Positions 1 through 10,113 of a DNA stretch of 64,000 nt are shown piece by piece. The stretch is taken from the NCBI GenBank assembly GCA_910589415.1, contig OU342639.1, forward strand, positions 744,001-808,000, in the 5' to 3' direction. The notes below the pieces were generated by a model. It was given only the letters and a program-made list of their open reading frames with translations. It was not told the DNA's origin and did no database searches. Each line of letters begins with the position of its first letter. Within the stretch, counting starts at the first letter, position 1. The position numbers and the translations under genes were made by a program. The stretch is from Malachius bipustulatus (Eukaryota; Arthropoda; Insecta; Coleoptera; Melyridae).

Positions 1-2
1 AC

Positions 3-2024
3 ACAATCACTCTAGAGCAGTACAAGGCTTTCACATACAAATTATGTCCATCAAAACAATTGGCTGATTTTATTGTAACCCAGGTATCCGAAATACAAAA
101 ACATCCAAATGGTCGCAGGTACTCCTTAGAGTTCAAAAATGATTGCCTGGCCATGTATTTCTCAGGCCCTAAGCTGTACAGGAAAAAATTGATGATACAA
201 TTTTGTTTGCCATCACCAACTACGTTGATGAAGCTCCTGAAAAATTTGAAAATGGGTCCTGGGTTTAATATGCCTGAGCTGATCAAGATGATTAGCATGA
301 AAGTGGATGGCTTTTCAGAAGACAAACTTTGCGTGTTGTGTGTGGATGAGATGAGCATCAAAGCCAATTTATTTTATGCCACTGGTTCTGACGTTGTTGT
401 TGGTTTGGAAGACGATGGTATGGACAGCAGAAAGTTCAAACCAGCACTAACTGCCACGGTTTTTATGCTACGGGGATTGAAAAACAATTGGAGTCAACCC
501 TTATGCTACTCCTTTCATCATTCGACTTGCCCTGCCCAATCTTTAATGTTTAACACATTTGACATAATATCTAAGCTGCAAGGAATTGGCCTCAATGTGT
601 GTGTTTTGGTGAGTGACATGGGATCTGATAATATTCAAATGTCCAATCTGTTGGGGGTGACTCCAGATCAGCCCTATTTTTTTGTAAATCAAAAAAAAAT
701 ATCGTATATGTTTGACACGCCGCATTTGATCAAGACTGTGAGGAATAATTTAAGAAAATATAACTTCCGTAAAGAAAATGGCAACGAAATTTCTTGGAAA
801 TATATTGAAGATTTTTACAATCACGACAAAAAATACCCCGTACGGGCTGCTCCTAAGTTGACTGAATCCCATATAAATCCAAGTAATTTCGAAAAGATGA
901 AAGTAAAATTTGCGTCACAGGTTTTTAGTCAAACGGTTGCCGCAGGTCTTAATTTATATGTCAGATTTGGAGTCATACCGGCAAGTGCTGTTTCAACCGC
1001 CGAGTTCATAGAAATGATGGACAAATTATTTGATCTTTTGAACTCATCACAGAAGTCAGCGGCAAAAAAATTCAATAGGGCATTCAAAGCCAAGGAATAC
1101 CAAATTAATTTCTTAAGAGAATGTTCAGAATTTTTTTCAAGTGTAAGTGTGATTGATAGGAGTGGTAAAGACGTGACTAGTCGGATCAAATTTTTGAAAT
1201 GTTTCAATGTGACCATAAACGGACTTTTACATTTGTGGGACAATTATTGTCTTTGTGAAAAACTAGAACATGTGTTCACTAGGAGAATTAACCAAGACTG
1301 CTTGGAAATTTTTTTTGGTAAAATTCGCCAGCAAAACGGGAATTGTGTCAATCCAACTGCAATCCAGTTCCAGCGATCTTTCAAGAAACTATTGTGTGTT
1401 AAATTATTCCATTCGGGTACCGAAAATTGTGAAGGAGATGCTGATAAGATGCTACTTAAATTGAGAGATATCAGCAACAGCAAAGAGGAGGCCAATTTGG
1501 AAGAACTTCCTGCACAATTTTCAGAACCCGGCAATGAAATAATTGTGGCTAGTGATTACCAGCGCAGTGACATTTTGCAGCAAAATTTCCAAAGATATGT
1601 TTGCGGTTATCTAATAAAGAAATGCCTAGGAGTCCATAGTTGCCAAGTTTGTTTAGACTACGCTCGTGCGATTGAAGAACTGAACGACACGAACTTGTTT
1701 TGTTATTTTAAAGCCTACGAAAGTGGAAGTTTGGCCACTTTTGGCAATTTATTGATGCCTCACGATGAGTTTGTTTTGTACATAAGTAATTTAGAAGTTA
1801 TGTTCCAGGAAGAATTTGAAAACTTATGTACAAAAAAAGATATTTTAAAACAATTTATGAGTTTAACTGCAAATGTTCCTTTTCGACATCCATGTGAAAA
1901 TTTTCCAAAGATTTATGTGACTAAGTTATATTTCAGAATGAAATTATTTTATACAGTTAAATTCATTAACAGAAACTTTAAAAATATAAATAAAAATAAA
2001 TTGATTATCTGGAAGCATCAATAA
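3..2024 (+). CDS. P-element/THAP9-family transposase, 5'-partial
   Basis: Cut-and-paste DNA transposase of the P-element superfamily. The frame is open to the first bases of the window, so the N-terminus, where a THAP zinc finger would lie, is off the edge. Counting from the Leu codon at base 60, visible landmarks are VDEMSIK (D96), VSDMGSDN (D186), FDTPHLIKTVRNNL (residues 218-231), GLLHLWDN (388-395) and INQDCLEIFFGKIRQQ (E416). These are the RNase-H-like core and the P/THAP9 signature. A Cys-rich tail (YVCGYLIKKCLG, then CQVC) follows. No internal stop or frameshift occurs over about 670 codons, so this copy may be fairly young. I found no matching terminal inverted repeat downstream. It could also be a domesticated THAP9-like gene, but the transposon-filled setting favours a mobile element. 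Confidence 0.85.
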   Translation, partial: TITLEQYKAFTYKLCPSKQLADFIVTQVSEIQKHPNGRRYSLEFKNDCLAMYFSGPKLYRKKLMIQFCLPSPTTLMKLLKNLKMGPGFNMPELIKMISMKVDGFSEDKLCVLCVDEMSIKANLFYATGSDVVVGLEDDGMDSRKFKPALTATVFMLRGLKNNWSQPLCYSFHHSTCPAQSLMFNTFDIISKLQGIGLNVCVLVSDMGSDNIQMSNLLGVTPDQPYFFVNQKKISYMFDTPHLIKTVRNNLRKYNFRKENGNEISWKYIEDFYNHDKKYPVRAAPKLTESHINPSNFEKMKVKFASQVFSQTVAAGLNLYVRFGVIPASAVSTAEFIEMMDKLFDLLNSSQKSAAKKFNRAFKAKEYQINFLRECSEFFSSVSVIDRSGKDVTSRIKFLKCFNVTINGLLHLWDNYCLCEKLEHVFTRRINQDCLEIFFGKIRQQNGNCVNPTAIQFQRSFKKLLCVKLFHSGTENCEGDADKMLLKLRDISNSKEEANLEELPAQFSEPGNEIIVASDYQRSDILQQNFQRYVCGYLIKKCLGVHSCQVCLDYARAIEELNDTNLFCYFKAYESGSLATFGNLLMPHDEFVLYISNLEVMFQEEFENLCTKKDILKQFMSLTANVPFRHPCENFPKIYVTKLYFRMKLFYTVKFINRNFKNINKNKLIIWKHQ

Positions 2025-2251
2025 ATTTCAGTTTATGTAAATTGTATATAATATGTATTATAATAGCGTTAATATGTTTTCTTTTGTTTTAGACTTTTTT
2101 ACAACTTTTAGGATAAGCTCAATGTAGAATATTTGATTTTTTATTTCGGATATGTCTTATTGCTTTTATAGCGTAGGTGAAGAAAAAACTTTCGTTTCAG
2201 TTTTGGCTTCAATTAGGTAGCTATACACTTAGGTTTGTAAATTGTATTCAA
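2025..2251. other. AT-rich 3' flank of the transposase
   Basis: Short AT-rich stretch after the transposase stop, with several TAATAT/AATA runs but no convincing terminal inverted repeat. No gene is visible. Confidence 0.4.
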
Positions 2252-3709
2252 TACAACCTTTTTAATCCGGACACAGGTTAATCCCGACACTCATTTCTCA
2301 GAGTCATAGTCCGGACGCACCTCAGTACTCCGGACAATGAAACTGGGAACTCCTGAAATTATAAAATATGTGCGTATTTCAAGTTAGGTAACAAAACTAA
2401 ACTCAATTCCTCTTGAACACACACTTATTGATGTAAAACAGACATTCATGTTTTGTATTCTATACAGGGTAAGTCATTGATATGGGAAAGCTCGATTGCA
2501 CCTACACCATTAAAAATATCGAAATGAACCAAAAAGTGCTGTAAATGGGAGGGTAAAGTGCAGTTTGTAAAATTATTTTCAGATAAACAGGATGGCCCAA
2601 TATCGCTGTACGCCATACAACTTTGTAATTTTAAATAGGACACCCCCTATATTATTACATCTTCAGATTTTTTGAGAAAAGTCAAAAAGAATGGTTTGTA
2701 AAGTTGAAGTTTGTAATGAGCGATTTATGAGTTATAAACAAATGAAAATCGCGATTTTACATTTTCAAAGCAGCTTATATTGAAAACGGCTCGAGATATG
2801 GAAAAACGGTTTACATGTTCCTATCTTAACTTTTCAAGCGGTATCCTATTGGATGGATGAAATTTTTATACAGAGTGATGAAAAATTTGATTATTTTCAT
2901 CACCCGGTATAAAAATTTCAGCTACATGATAGGATACCAAATTAAAAATTAAGATAGGGACATGTAAGCCGTTTTTCCATATCTCGAGCCGTTTTCAATA
3001 TAAGCTGCTTTGAAAATGGAAAATCTCGATTTTCATTTGTTTATAACTCAAAAATTGCTCATTACAAACTTCAACTTTACAAACCATTCTTTTTGACTTT
3101 TCTCAAACAATATGAAAATGTAATAATATAAAGGGTGTCCTATTTAAAATAACAAAGTTGTATGGCGTACAGCGATATTGGGCCATCCTGTGTATCTGAA
3201 AATAATTTTACAAACTGCACTTTACCCTCCCATTTACAGCATTTTTTGATTCATTTCGATATCTTTAATGGTATAGGTGTAATCGAGCTTTCCCATATCA
3301 ATGACTCACCCTGTATACAGATTCAATAGCTGGATGCCCTTGAGCTCGAGATTTATTGCCCTTTATTACCCAGATTTCCGGTGTATTGAAGAATAACCAG
3401 CCCAACCACCCTAATAAACATCACATCAAATTTTTCGCTGCAAAAACTCCCTAACAAAGCACTCAAAGCAGAAATAGGTGCTAAAAAACAAAAAAAACAT
3501 CACCAATTATTTTCCTATACATAATAATAATTTTATTGTGATTTAGAATAATTTTTGTCATCTACTTATTCATTCAGACAAAATGTACAATATGATACAT
3601 ATGAAATTACATTTTTTCAAATACATCCAGTAATCCGGACAAATCGCTAATCCGAACATACCCCGTGCATTTAATTGTCTGATTAAAGAGGTTATTGTAC
3701 TTTGTACTG
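2252..3709. mobile_element. Probable pogo-type MITE hosting a foldback MITE
   Basis: The left side carries ACCTTTTTAATCCGGACA followed by more CCGGAC/CCCGAC motifs at 2280-2335. The right side (3628-3699) carries the inverted counterparts AATCCGGACA, TAATCCGAACA and a diverged TGTCTGATTAAAGAGGT. Repeated inverted CCGGAC motifs near both ends are typical of pogo/Tigger non-autonomous elements. The ends are diverged and the exact boundary is uncertain. The 849-bp foldback at 2465-3313 sits inside it. Confidence 0.4.
2465..3313. mobile_element. Foldback MITE with about 400-bp inverted arms, TA target site
   Basis: The sequence reads CAGGGTAAGTCATTGATATG inwards from the left and its near-complement inwards from the right, and the two halves stay complementary to a short centre near 2890. 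TA flanks both ends (2463-2464 and 3314-3315), the target duplication of Tc1/mariner-superfamily elements. It encodes no protein; the short ORFs in it are by-products of the palindrome. Confidence 0.8.
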
Positions 3710-3713
3710 TATA

Positions 3714-4320
3714 GGTATTATAATATTTTTTTACTAATAAAACATTTTTTTGTGTGTTCCTGTAAATTTTGAGTTTTTTTTTTTGCTGCATTTATCCTAA
3801 TAAGTGTGCTGATTTATTCAATGATTTTCTAAAAAAGGGAAAATACTTGAGAAGTATCGGTATAAAAGGAACCTTTATAATGTAATATCTAAGAATTAAA
3901 ATCAAATTATTCAAAATTAATTAAAAATTTAAAAAATAACTAAAAAAAGTAAAATCTAAAAAAGTAATAAAAAAAATAGCAACTATAAAAATGTTCCAGA
4001 ACCACTGGTCAGCCTGGTAGGCTGTATGTGATTTTTTCTGTTTCTTTCTACTTTTATGGCTTTGAAATGGTTCTGTTCTTCTATTATATGCGCATTTATG
4101 ACGAAGCCATTTACCGTCATTTAATTCTTTTGTGGATTTTATGGATCTGTTAACCTTTATTCTATTACTAGCTATCACTATCACTACTACTGTTGTAATA
4201 ATAGTAAACTGATACACACATAATGGATGTTTTTGAAAACATCTATAATATAGTAATAATAAAATAATATATAAACATATATTTTTAGTACGCTCCTGTG
4301 CGCTCTTGCACAAACTGATT
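3714..4320. other. No gene seen; AT-rich spacer
   Basis: Low-complexity A/T runs. A 130-codon minus-strand open frame (3921-4313) is rich in Lys, Phe and Ile and shows no domain; I regard it as chance. Confidence 0.4.
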
Positions 4321-4940
4321 TCATTAGTTTTGAATGCGGACCTGACTTCTAACCCCGAAGGTGTGGCCGCTAGAGGTGGGGGTTGACTCTACCAGAACAA
4401 AGGCGCCGACGGCGAGTTTGGCTTCTGATTAAGTCTATTCTGTGACCACGGCCCGTCGGTCAACGCTAGTTCGCTAGTAACCCACTCGCAGTCGGACCGT
4501 CTGTGTCGTTTCCAACTGTCTCCGGTACACGCGCCGGGGAGGGAAACGTCCTCCGTCGGCGGACGCTTTCCGTAACAGAGGCCGCTCTCGATGTCTCAAT
4601 GCAACACCGGGGCGGACATTAGGGAACGAAGGGATCTGCCGGTACCTCAATACAGTTCCGGTATATTCCCTATTCTGATCGGTTGCCGGCCAGAGTTCAC
4701 TTCACTCTGGTCGCGCTTCCGATGCCGGGCTACGGTTGGGGTCAACTCAGTTCATCGACCTACTGTAGCCGGCTATGTAAATTGTATGGGTGCACTCACT
4801 ACATGCCCCAGCTGATCTCGGAGCTCATTTCACCCAGGAGAGAGAGTTGTTCGCGAGTCAGTACCTCGGATCCTCGTCAGTCCTTCAGTTGGCACTCTTT
4901 ATATAGCCGGTGCTGGCGGAGATAACGTGTTCTCTTTATA
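4321..4940. other. GC-rich segment, possible LTR or promoter fragment
   Basis: Composition rises sharply above the surrounding DNA, with many CG dinucleotides, and a TTTATATAG TATA-like box lies at about 4898-4906. The segment resumes beyond the inserted foldback at 6134-6200. It resembles the GC-rich leader/LTR material at 9.0-11.6 kb and could be a solo LTR or 5' region of a retroelement, but I found no paired LTR, primer site or domain. Short open frames here (for example 4591-4815) have no recognisable features. Confidence 0.3.
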
Positions 4941-6163
4941 CAGGGTGTCCCAATATTCCATGGACATGGAGCAACCACAGATTACTGAGGTAAAAAAAAG
5001 TCGCTCGGACCAAACTTATCTCTATACCAAAGTGCTTCGTTTGTCCGTTAGAGGACTTCAAAGTCTTTTGAAAATTTTAGTTTTTTTCAAATAGCTCAAA
5101 GTCGGCTCATTCCAATTCGATGAAATTTGGTAGGTAAATTTCTTATTAAAAGTACTAACTTCTGATGTACAGGATAATTTGACGAAAACCCGGGAAGGGG
5201 TGAAACTACCCCTACCCTCCACTAAAATCGATCGTAATTGTTCATAGGGTAGCAGGAACGCTGTTCATGTTTTTTTGTTTGAAAGATACATCGTTTTAGC
5301 CCATTTTTGGTCTCTTACAAAAATCTGTATCTCTCCGAGGTGCTATGTGATAAAATAAATTAGTCGATGGTACCTAACCAAAATTTTATTTCATTCTTTT
5401 AATTTGAAATCAAATTTTCAATTGTCAGGTGATTATTTGATCTAATATCATAAAAGATGTTGAGTATGGTTCGGTTTTTTTTTTCAGGTGTTTGCAAACG
5501 GGTTTTTTCAAACGCAGTAAACAGTTTGCAAAACGACGAGGTTCCAAGAAAAGTTAAAATCATTTTTTTGCGCAGGATGGAACTTTCTAGGGTCCAAACC
5601 GGCGCCCAAATCGAGCATCTTTTATGAGATTAGATCAAATAATCACCTGACAATTGAAAATTTGATTTCAAATTAAAAGAATGAAATAAAATTTTGGTTA
5701 GGTACCATCGACTAATTTATTTTATCACATAGCACCTCGGAGAGATACAGATTTTTGTAGAAGACCAAAAATGGGCTAAAACGATGTATCTTTCAAAAAA
5801 AAAACATGAACAGCGTTCCTGCTACCCTATCAACAATTACGATCGATTTTAGTGGAGGGTAGGGGTAGTTTCACCCCTTCCCGGGTTTTCGTCAAATTAT
5901 CATGTACATCAGAAGTTAGTACTTTTAATAAGAAATTTACCTACCAAATTTCATCGAATTGGAATGAGCCGACTTTGAGCTATTTGAAAAAAACTAAAAT
6001 TTTCAAAAGACTTTGAAGCCCTCTAACGGACAAACGAAGCACTTTGGTATAGAGATAAGTTTGGTCCGAGCGACTTTTTTTTACCTCAGTAATCTGAGGT
6101 TGCTCCATGTCCATGGAATATTGGGACACCCTGTATAGCCGGTGCTGGCGGAGATAACGTGTT
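4895..6163 (+). repeat. 37-bp tandem duplication, second copy split by a MITE
   Basis: A 37-base unit (4895-4931, beginning CTCTTTATATAGCCGG) is followed at once by a second copy. That copy starts at 4932-4940 and resumes at 6136-6163, with the 1193-bp foldback element between. Removing the element and one TA regenerates the second copy exactly. The unit includes a TATA-like box. Confidence 0.85.
4941..6133. mobile_element. Long foldback MITE, copy 1, TA target site
   Basis: Outer ends are CAGGGTGTCCCAATATTCCA and its complement, with TA at 4939-4940 and 6134-6135. The arms are about 500-590 bp and nearly perfect; a short asymmetric centre near 5480-5610 gives the element an orientation. The same family is at 18985-20173, where the centre lies the other way round. 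It is non-coding. The arms would form a very long hairpin RNA if transcribed. Confidence 0.88.
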
Positions 6164-6345
6164 TATCGCCGCCGTAAAAACTGTCTCACTCCAGATAAAC
6201 CCTTCTAATAATGAAATAAATAATAATTACCAACGAAAGCCTTGGATTTCGTTACAAATATTATGTTAATAAACAAGGATAAACGTTGTTTTCTGGGGAC
6301 GTTGTCAACAAAATATATTAGGCTAATGTAGTATACTCTTTATTG

Positions 6346-6390
6346 TACATCCAAGCTTTCGAGAACAATTTTTTCTCTTCATCAGGGATC
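6346..6390 (-). ncRNA. Hammerhead-like core motif
   Basis: On the minus strand CTGATGA (6379-6385) is followed by a hairpin with GAGAA/TTCTC arms and then GAAA (6357-6360). This is the CUGAUGA-stem II-GAAA core of the hammerhead ribozyme. I cannot define convincing stems I and III, so it may be a decayed or half motif. Such motifs are known at the ends of Penelope-like elements, and PLE coding sequence lies on the same strand at 7.8-8.8 kb. Confidence 0.4.
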
Positions 6391-6960
6391 TAAAATTCAA
6401 AATTTTTAAAAATAGACTGAGGGTCGTGACGTTACGTCGAGCGTCACGACGCCGCAACGTCGAATCAAATAATTAATTTAATAAAGTAATAATAAATTAA
6501 TTTTTAATTTTTAAATACAAAATTCGATTCGTTAAAATTTTATAGAATGTTTCATATTAATATTCAAGTTAAAATAAAAAAGATGGTAGTAACCGATAAG
6601 AAACCGAAGCCAAGCCAACTGAAGAGATAAGACGGCGTTGTTTACGGTCGGAAACTAGCGGCACTGGTAAAATTTGTAATATTTCGATTCAAATAAAGGA
6701 ATATTAGTGTATTTTTTAATAAAAAATACACTATTGAGGACGACATCACTTTTCGAAAATCACCCAAACTCATCAAATGTCCACCGATCATGACCCCCAG
6801 ATCACGAAAAAGTGGTTTTCCAAAATTCACCTGCCCACGATATATATATATATATATATATTTATAATATCCTTTATTAGTCATCGACTAAGTTAAAACA
6901 ACGATTACACAACTAGTGGGGAGTTCGATGAATAGGGCAAAAAAAGAGAGTACTCTGGGT
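6391..6960. other. No gene seen; contains a (TA)n microsatellite
   Basis: AT-rich spacer. An uninterrupted TA dinucleotide run lies at about 6840-6861. A short CG-containing stretch near 6420-6465 is the only compositional change. No domain-bearing ORF was found. Confidence 0.4.
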
Positions 6961-6964
6961 TTTC

Positions 6965-8795
6965 TTGAGCCAAACGTTTCGATTTATTTTTATTTTATTT
7001 TTTATTTTTATTTTATTTTAAATCATCTTCAGTGGCTAGTCTAAAAAAATACAAAAACAGGAATCAAACAATGAACCACCCATTAGGGCTTGAATCATAT
7101 CAATCATATAAAATTACTACTCACAAAACATGAGGTTTTTCTTAAAATTTGTTCCATGAGAACCAAACAACATCTAAAGCAGGTAGGTAAATTACATTTT
7201 ATACATCTCAATTACTTTAAGAAGCACTATCAACCAGTCCTGAAAGGCACATGCCATATTTGGGGCTCTTTGACCTTTTGGTTTGAAACAACCGATTTTA
7301 AGGAACAATGACATAGTTTCTCGCAAAAGCAACACTTAAACACACATTCACAATTAAAATTCGTTATCACACAGCAGTTATTAATTTAAGAAATCATTTT
7401 CTTTGGTTGGATGACTAGCTTGAAAGTTACATGTGCAATTTTTTTTTATAATTTAAATTTCATTTCAGGTTAAGATGGCAGCTTACATGGTTCTTCTTTT
7501 TAATTAATTCTGAAACAATTTTTTAATGGTCTAGTTGTCATGAGTTACTGTTACTAGCGGGCGAGGAAAGGAAAAAGAAGACAGGGTCTCTGTGTCATGT
7601 CAGACTGAATGTAAGAATGAAGGTTGAGGGTTGTCCGAGTGACAGTTGACATCTATACAAAAGTTATTCCTTTGTTAGATGCGTCTCTCTTGTTGCCGGT
7701 TGGTGTGCTAGGTTGTCAGGTTGTGAAGATTTTCTTGTAGTATGGGGGATTTTCTTCTGATGATGTCACTGGTTGTCTGGTAGTTTCTTCCTATCTTCTC
7801 TTCTCTCTATATCTGATTGTTGTACCAAGAGATAGTCATTTAAATCAAACTGGTGTTGGGTTGTCTTCTTCTGGGGGGGTCTGTGTTAGTTGTTCTATCC
7901 CTGAGTTGCTTGTCTTGTTCCAAAAGAAAGGAGTAGATGTGACTAAGGTTGTCTATGTCAGTTCTTTTGTTGAGCCTCCGGTCTTCTTGAGCTATTCTAC
8001 ACATTTCCTTGAAGCAACGTTTTGTGTAAGAGGTTTCCTTATCTAAAATTTGTACCTCATTATACGCTGGCTCATGTCCCGTAGAGATAGCATGTTCCGC
8101 CAGAGCACAAGTTTTATTTTTTGTTCTTTGGTCACTCTTGTGCGATGTGATACGTCCCTTTAGGTTTCTGTAAGTTTGCCCGATGTATGTAGCTTCACAA
8201 TTACTGCACGGTATCTTATACACCACATGCGACATGTTGAGGTTGTCTATTTTGTCCTTGGTTTTGGAGAAAAGAGCGGAAACAGTTTTAACATTTTTGT
8301 AAGCGATCTTCACATTAGTTGGAGCAAGGATTGCAACTAGTTTGGGGGTGAGTTCATTGATGCTGGGTAGGGTGCCATATCTCACTCTCTCTTCTTCCTC
8401 GGATGTGCGTGGTTGTTGTTGGGCTTGGTCTCTAATTTCGGGTGTTTCTCTTACTTCGCTGTAGATGAGTTTTCTGAGCGTCCCCAGAGGGTAGGCATTT
8501 TCTAACAGAAGTTCCATGAGTTTGTTCTGGTTTCTCTGGTAGAAATCAGGGTGGGCGATTTTGTGTATCCTGTTCTTCATAGCTAGTACTAAGTTAATTT
8601 TCATTTTAGTGTTCACGCTGGACATGTAGTTCATGTATCTCCCCGAGGACAATGGTTTTTGGTACCAGTCAAGTTTAAGGATGTTATCAGTGGTTCTGAT
8701 GACTTTAGTGTCTAGAAAAGGAACACTTTGATCGTTGTCTTCTTTTTCGATGGTAAACTGAATATGTGGGTTGAAAGAGTTGAAGACATAACGCT
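6965..8795 (-). mobile_element. Penelope-like retroelement, 5'-truncated
   Basis: The minus-strand coding remnant (7840-8795) is followed by a 0.8-kb 3' region. That region ends in a spaced pair CCACTGAAGATGAT (7022-7035) and CGAAACGTTTG (6971-6981), separated by an A/T-only stretch. This resembles the degenerate hammerhead-type motif found at PLE ends. The reverse transcriptase fingers and palm are missing because the element is broken at about 8795, where gag-like sequence begins. Confidence 0.65.
7840..8795 (-). pseudogene. Penelope-like protein, C-terminal half with GIY-YIG nuclease
   Basis: Reverse transcriptase/endonuclease of a Penelope-like element. Visible order: the end of the RT region (FNSFNPHIQFTIEKE, then VPFLDTKV and LDWYQKPLSSGRYMNYMSS), then a linker, then the GIY-YIG endonuclease with its Cys motif (VVYKIPCSNCEATYIGQT, RNLKGRITSHK, LAEHAISTGH). 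The YADD palm is absent. The open frame continues upstream to 9051, but that part is out-of-frame gag-like sequence, so the roughly 400-residue ORF is an accidental chimera. No internal stop lies in the PLE part. Non-functional as a reverse transcriptase. Confidence 0.82.
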
Positions 8796-9056
8796 GTACA
8801 CGGGCGGCGCCGACGTGGTGCTCGTCATTGTCGTCGTGCGGACGGCGGGTGCGTTTGGCTCTGAGGTGGTGCCACTTTTCGGGTCGGATCGGGACATCGA
8901 TCTGATCAGGTTCGACAGCACCCGGCGTTTTTCTTCCACCGTGCCAGGACACGGGACACCGATCTTCTCTAACTCTGCGTCTAGCTCGTCTTTCTTCAGC
9001 CGGTAAATCCAGGAGGTCTTCGTGTCTGTCGCCTCGGTCGGGGGTAGGCACTTCAA
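8796..9056 (-). pseudogene. Gag-like N-terminal fragment of an LTR retroelement
   Basis: In the minus-strand frame ending at 9056 the peptide WIYRLKKDELDAELEKIG, then GTVEEKRRVLSNLIR, resembles the SAP-like helix pair at the start of many insect Gypsy-type Gag proteins. It is followed by a Ser/Thr/Pro-rich stretch and then switches at about 8795 into the Penelope-like sequence. There is no ATG in a good position, and the rest of gag and all of pol are missing. The family assignment is by resemblance only. Confidence 0.45.
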
Positions 9057-9157
9057 GAGGTCGTAGTTGCTAGTTTTCGGCGCCGAGGTGCCTCACGCTC
9101 CCAGCTGGTCGTCTTCTCCGGTCGGTGGCATTCTGAACCAGGCGGCAACGCTTCTCT

Positions 9158-9340
9158 CTAGCGGACGGTCGATCGTCGGAACTTTTTACTGATGCGGCGG
9201 CGATCCGGCGACGCTACGACGACGGTACGGCGACGAGACGGCGGCGAGACGGCGACGAAACGGCGACGAGACGGCGGGATAACGATCTGCTTATCGTTAC
9301 CTGTTTCTATTGCTAGAAATTGCACTAACTCGCTAGACAC
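9158..9340 (-). repeat. Degenerate GACGGCGAC-type repeat in the LTR-element leader
   Basis: The segment near 9185-9275 repeats variants of CGGCGACGAGACGG on the plus strand, giving an Arg/Ser/Pro-rich minus-strand frame (motif PSRRR, SPDRRR). The 60-codon ORF is best explained by the repeat rather than by a gene. It lies between the primer-site-like motif and the gag-like fragment, that is, in the expected leader. Confidence 0.5.
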
Positions 9341-9502
9341 CTATACGGGAATCGGACAGAAATGCACCTAAGCTATACCTACGGTGAGTCGTAACCTATA
9401 TCTCGGTATTCGGAGAATAAAAAATAAAACGGAACGTAAACAATTTTACCACCAAGAATAACGGACAAACGGGAAAGTTCTAGAACCTGGAACTTAAAAA
9501 AA

Positions 9503-9521
9503 GGTCCCTGCTCGGGCGCCA
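9503..9521 (-). other. Primer-binding-site-like motif of tRNA-Lys type
   Basis: The minus strand reads TGGCGCCCGAGCAGGGACC, close to the primer-binding site used with lysine tRNA by many retroelements. A second partial copy (TGGCGCCCGAG) lies at 9582-9592, followed like the first by CCTGGGG/GGGGAAAG, so this edge region is duplicated. The orientation agrees with the gag-like fragment at 8.8-9.06 kb. Confidence 0.6.
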
Positions 9522-9923
9522 AATTTGTGACAGGCCGCCCTGGGGCTTGGGGAAAGCTTACGTAAGTCGGCGGAAATTCTTCTCGGGCGCCAGATTTTTG
9601 TGAGGGTTTACTCCCTGGGGAAAGTTCTCGCAGCGTTTTCCCTGTGCCTGATGCACAATGGTACTTTCTTAGTACCCTTGTCCCTAGGGTAGCTCGTGGA
9701 GAAAGGAAAATGCCAGGGGTCGGCTAAAGTTATCACCAGATTAAAAGAACTAGTCAGGGCGATGTTCTTTACGCACCTACCTGGTAGACTGGCACGTTCA
9801 CGGAGCTAAGCTGTCGGCGAGATAACGGGGAAATGACATAGGATACGACTCAAAATAGGAACAAGTTTATTCTTAGTAATTACTAACAAAAATAAAATAC
9901 AATGCAATTCCTTTGTGGTGGTT

Positions 9924-10113
9924 AAACAACGTGATTAATTAAATAAATTAATTGAACAATAATTGAATCGGATGTGATGATGATTAAACAACGTGATTAG
10001 TTAAACAAATTAATTGAAAAAATAATTAAATCGGAAGGGATGATGACTAAACAACGTGATTAACTAAACAAGTCAATTGAAAAATAATTAAATCGGAAGT
10101 GATGATAATTAAA
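9924..10113 (+). repeat. Tandem repeat, three units of 61-63 bp
   Basis: Units beginning AAACAACGTGATTA start at about 9924, 9985 and 10048, with a partial fourth at 10111. Each contains TTAATTGAA and AAATCGGA...GATGATGA blocks. The copies differ by a few substitutions. Confidence 0.8.

Noticed and set aside
3921..4313. 130-codon minus-strand ORF
   Set aside because: Low-complexity AT-rich sequence, no domain, no homologue recognised.
8728..9006. 92-codon plus-strand ORF
   Set aside because: Antisense to the gag-like and Penelope-like frames; Val-rich antisense composition.
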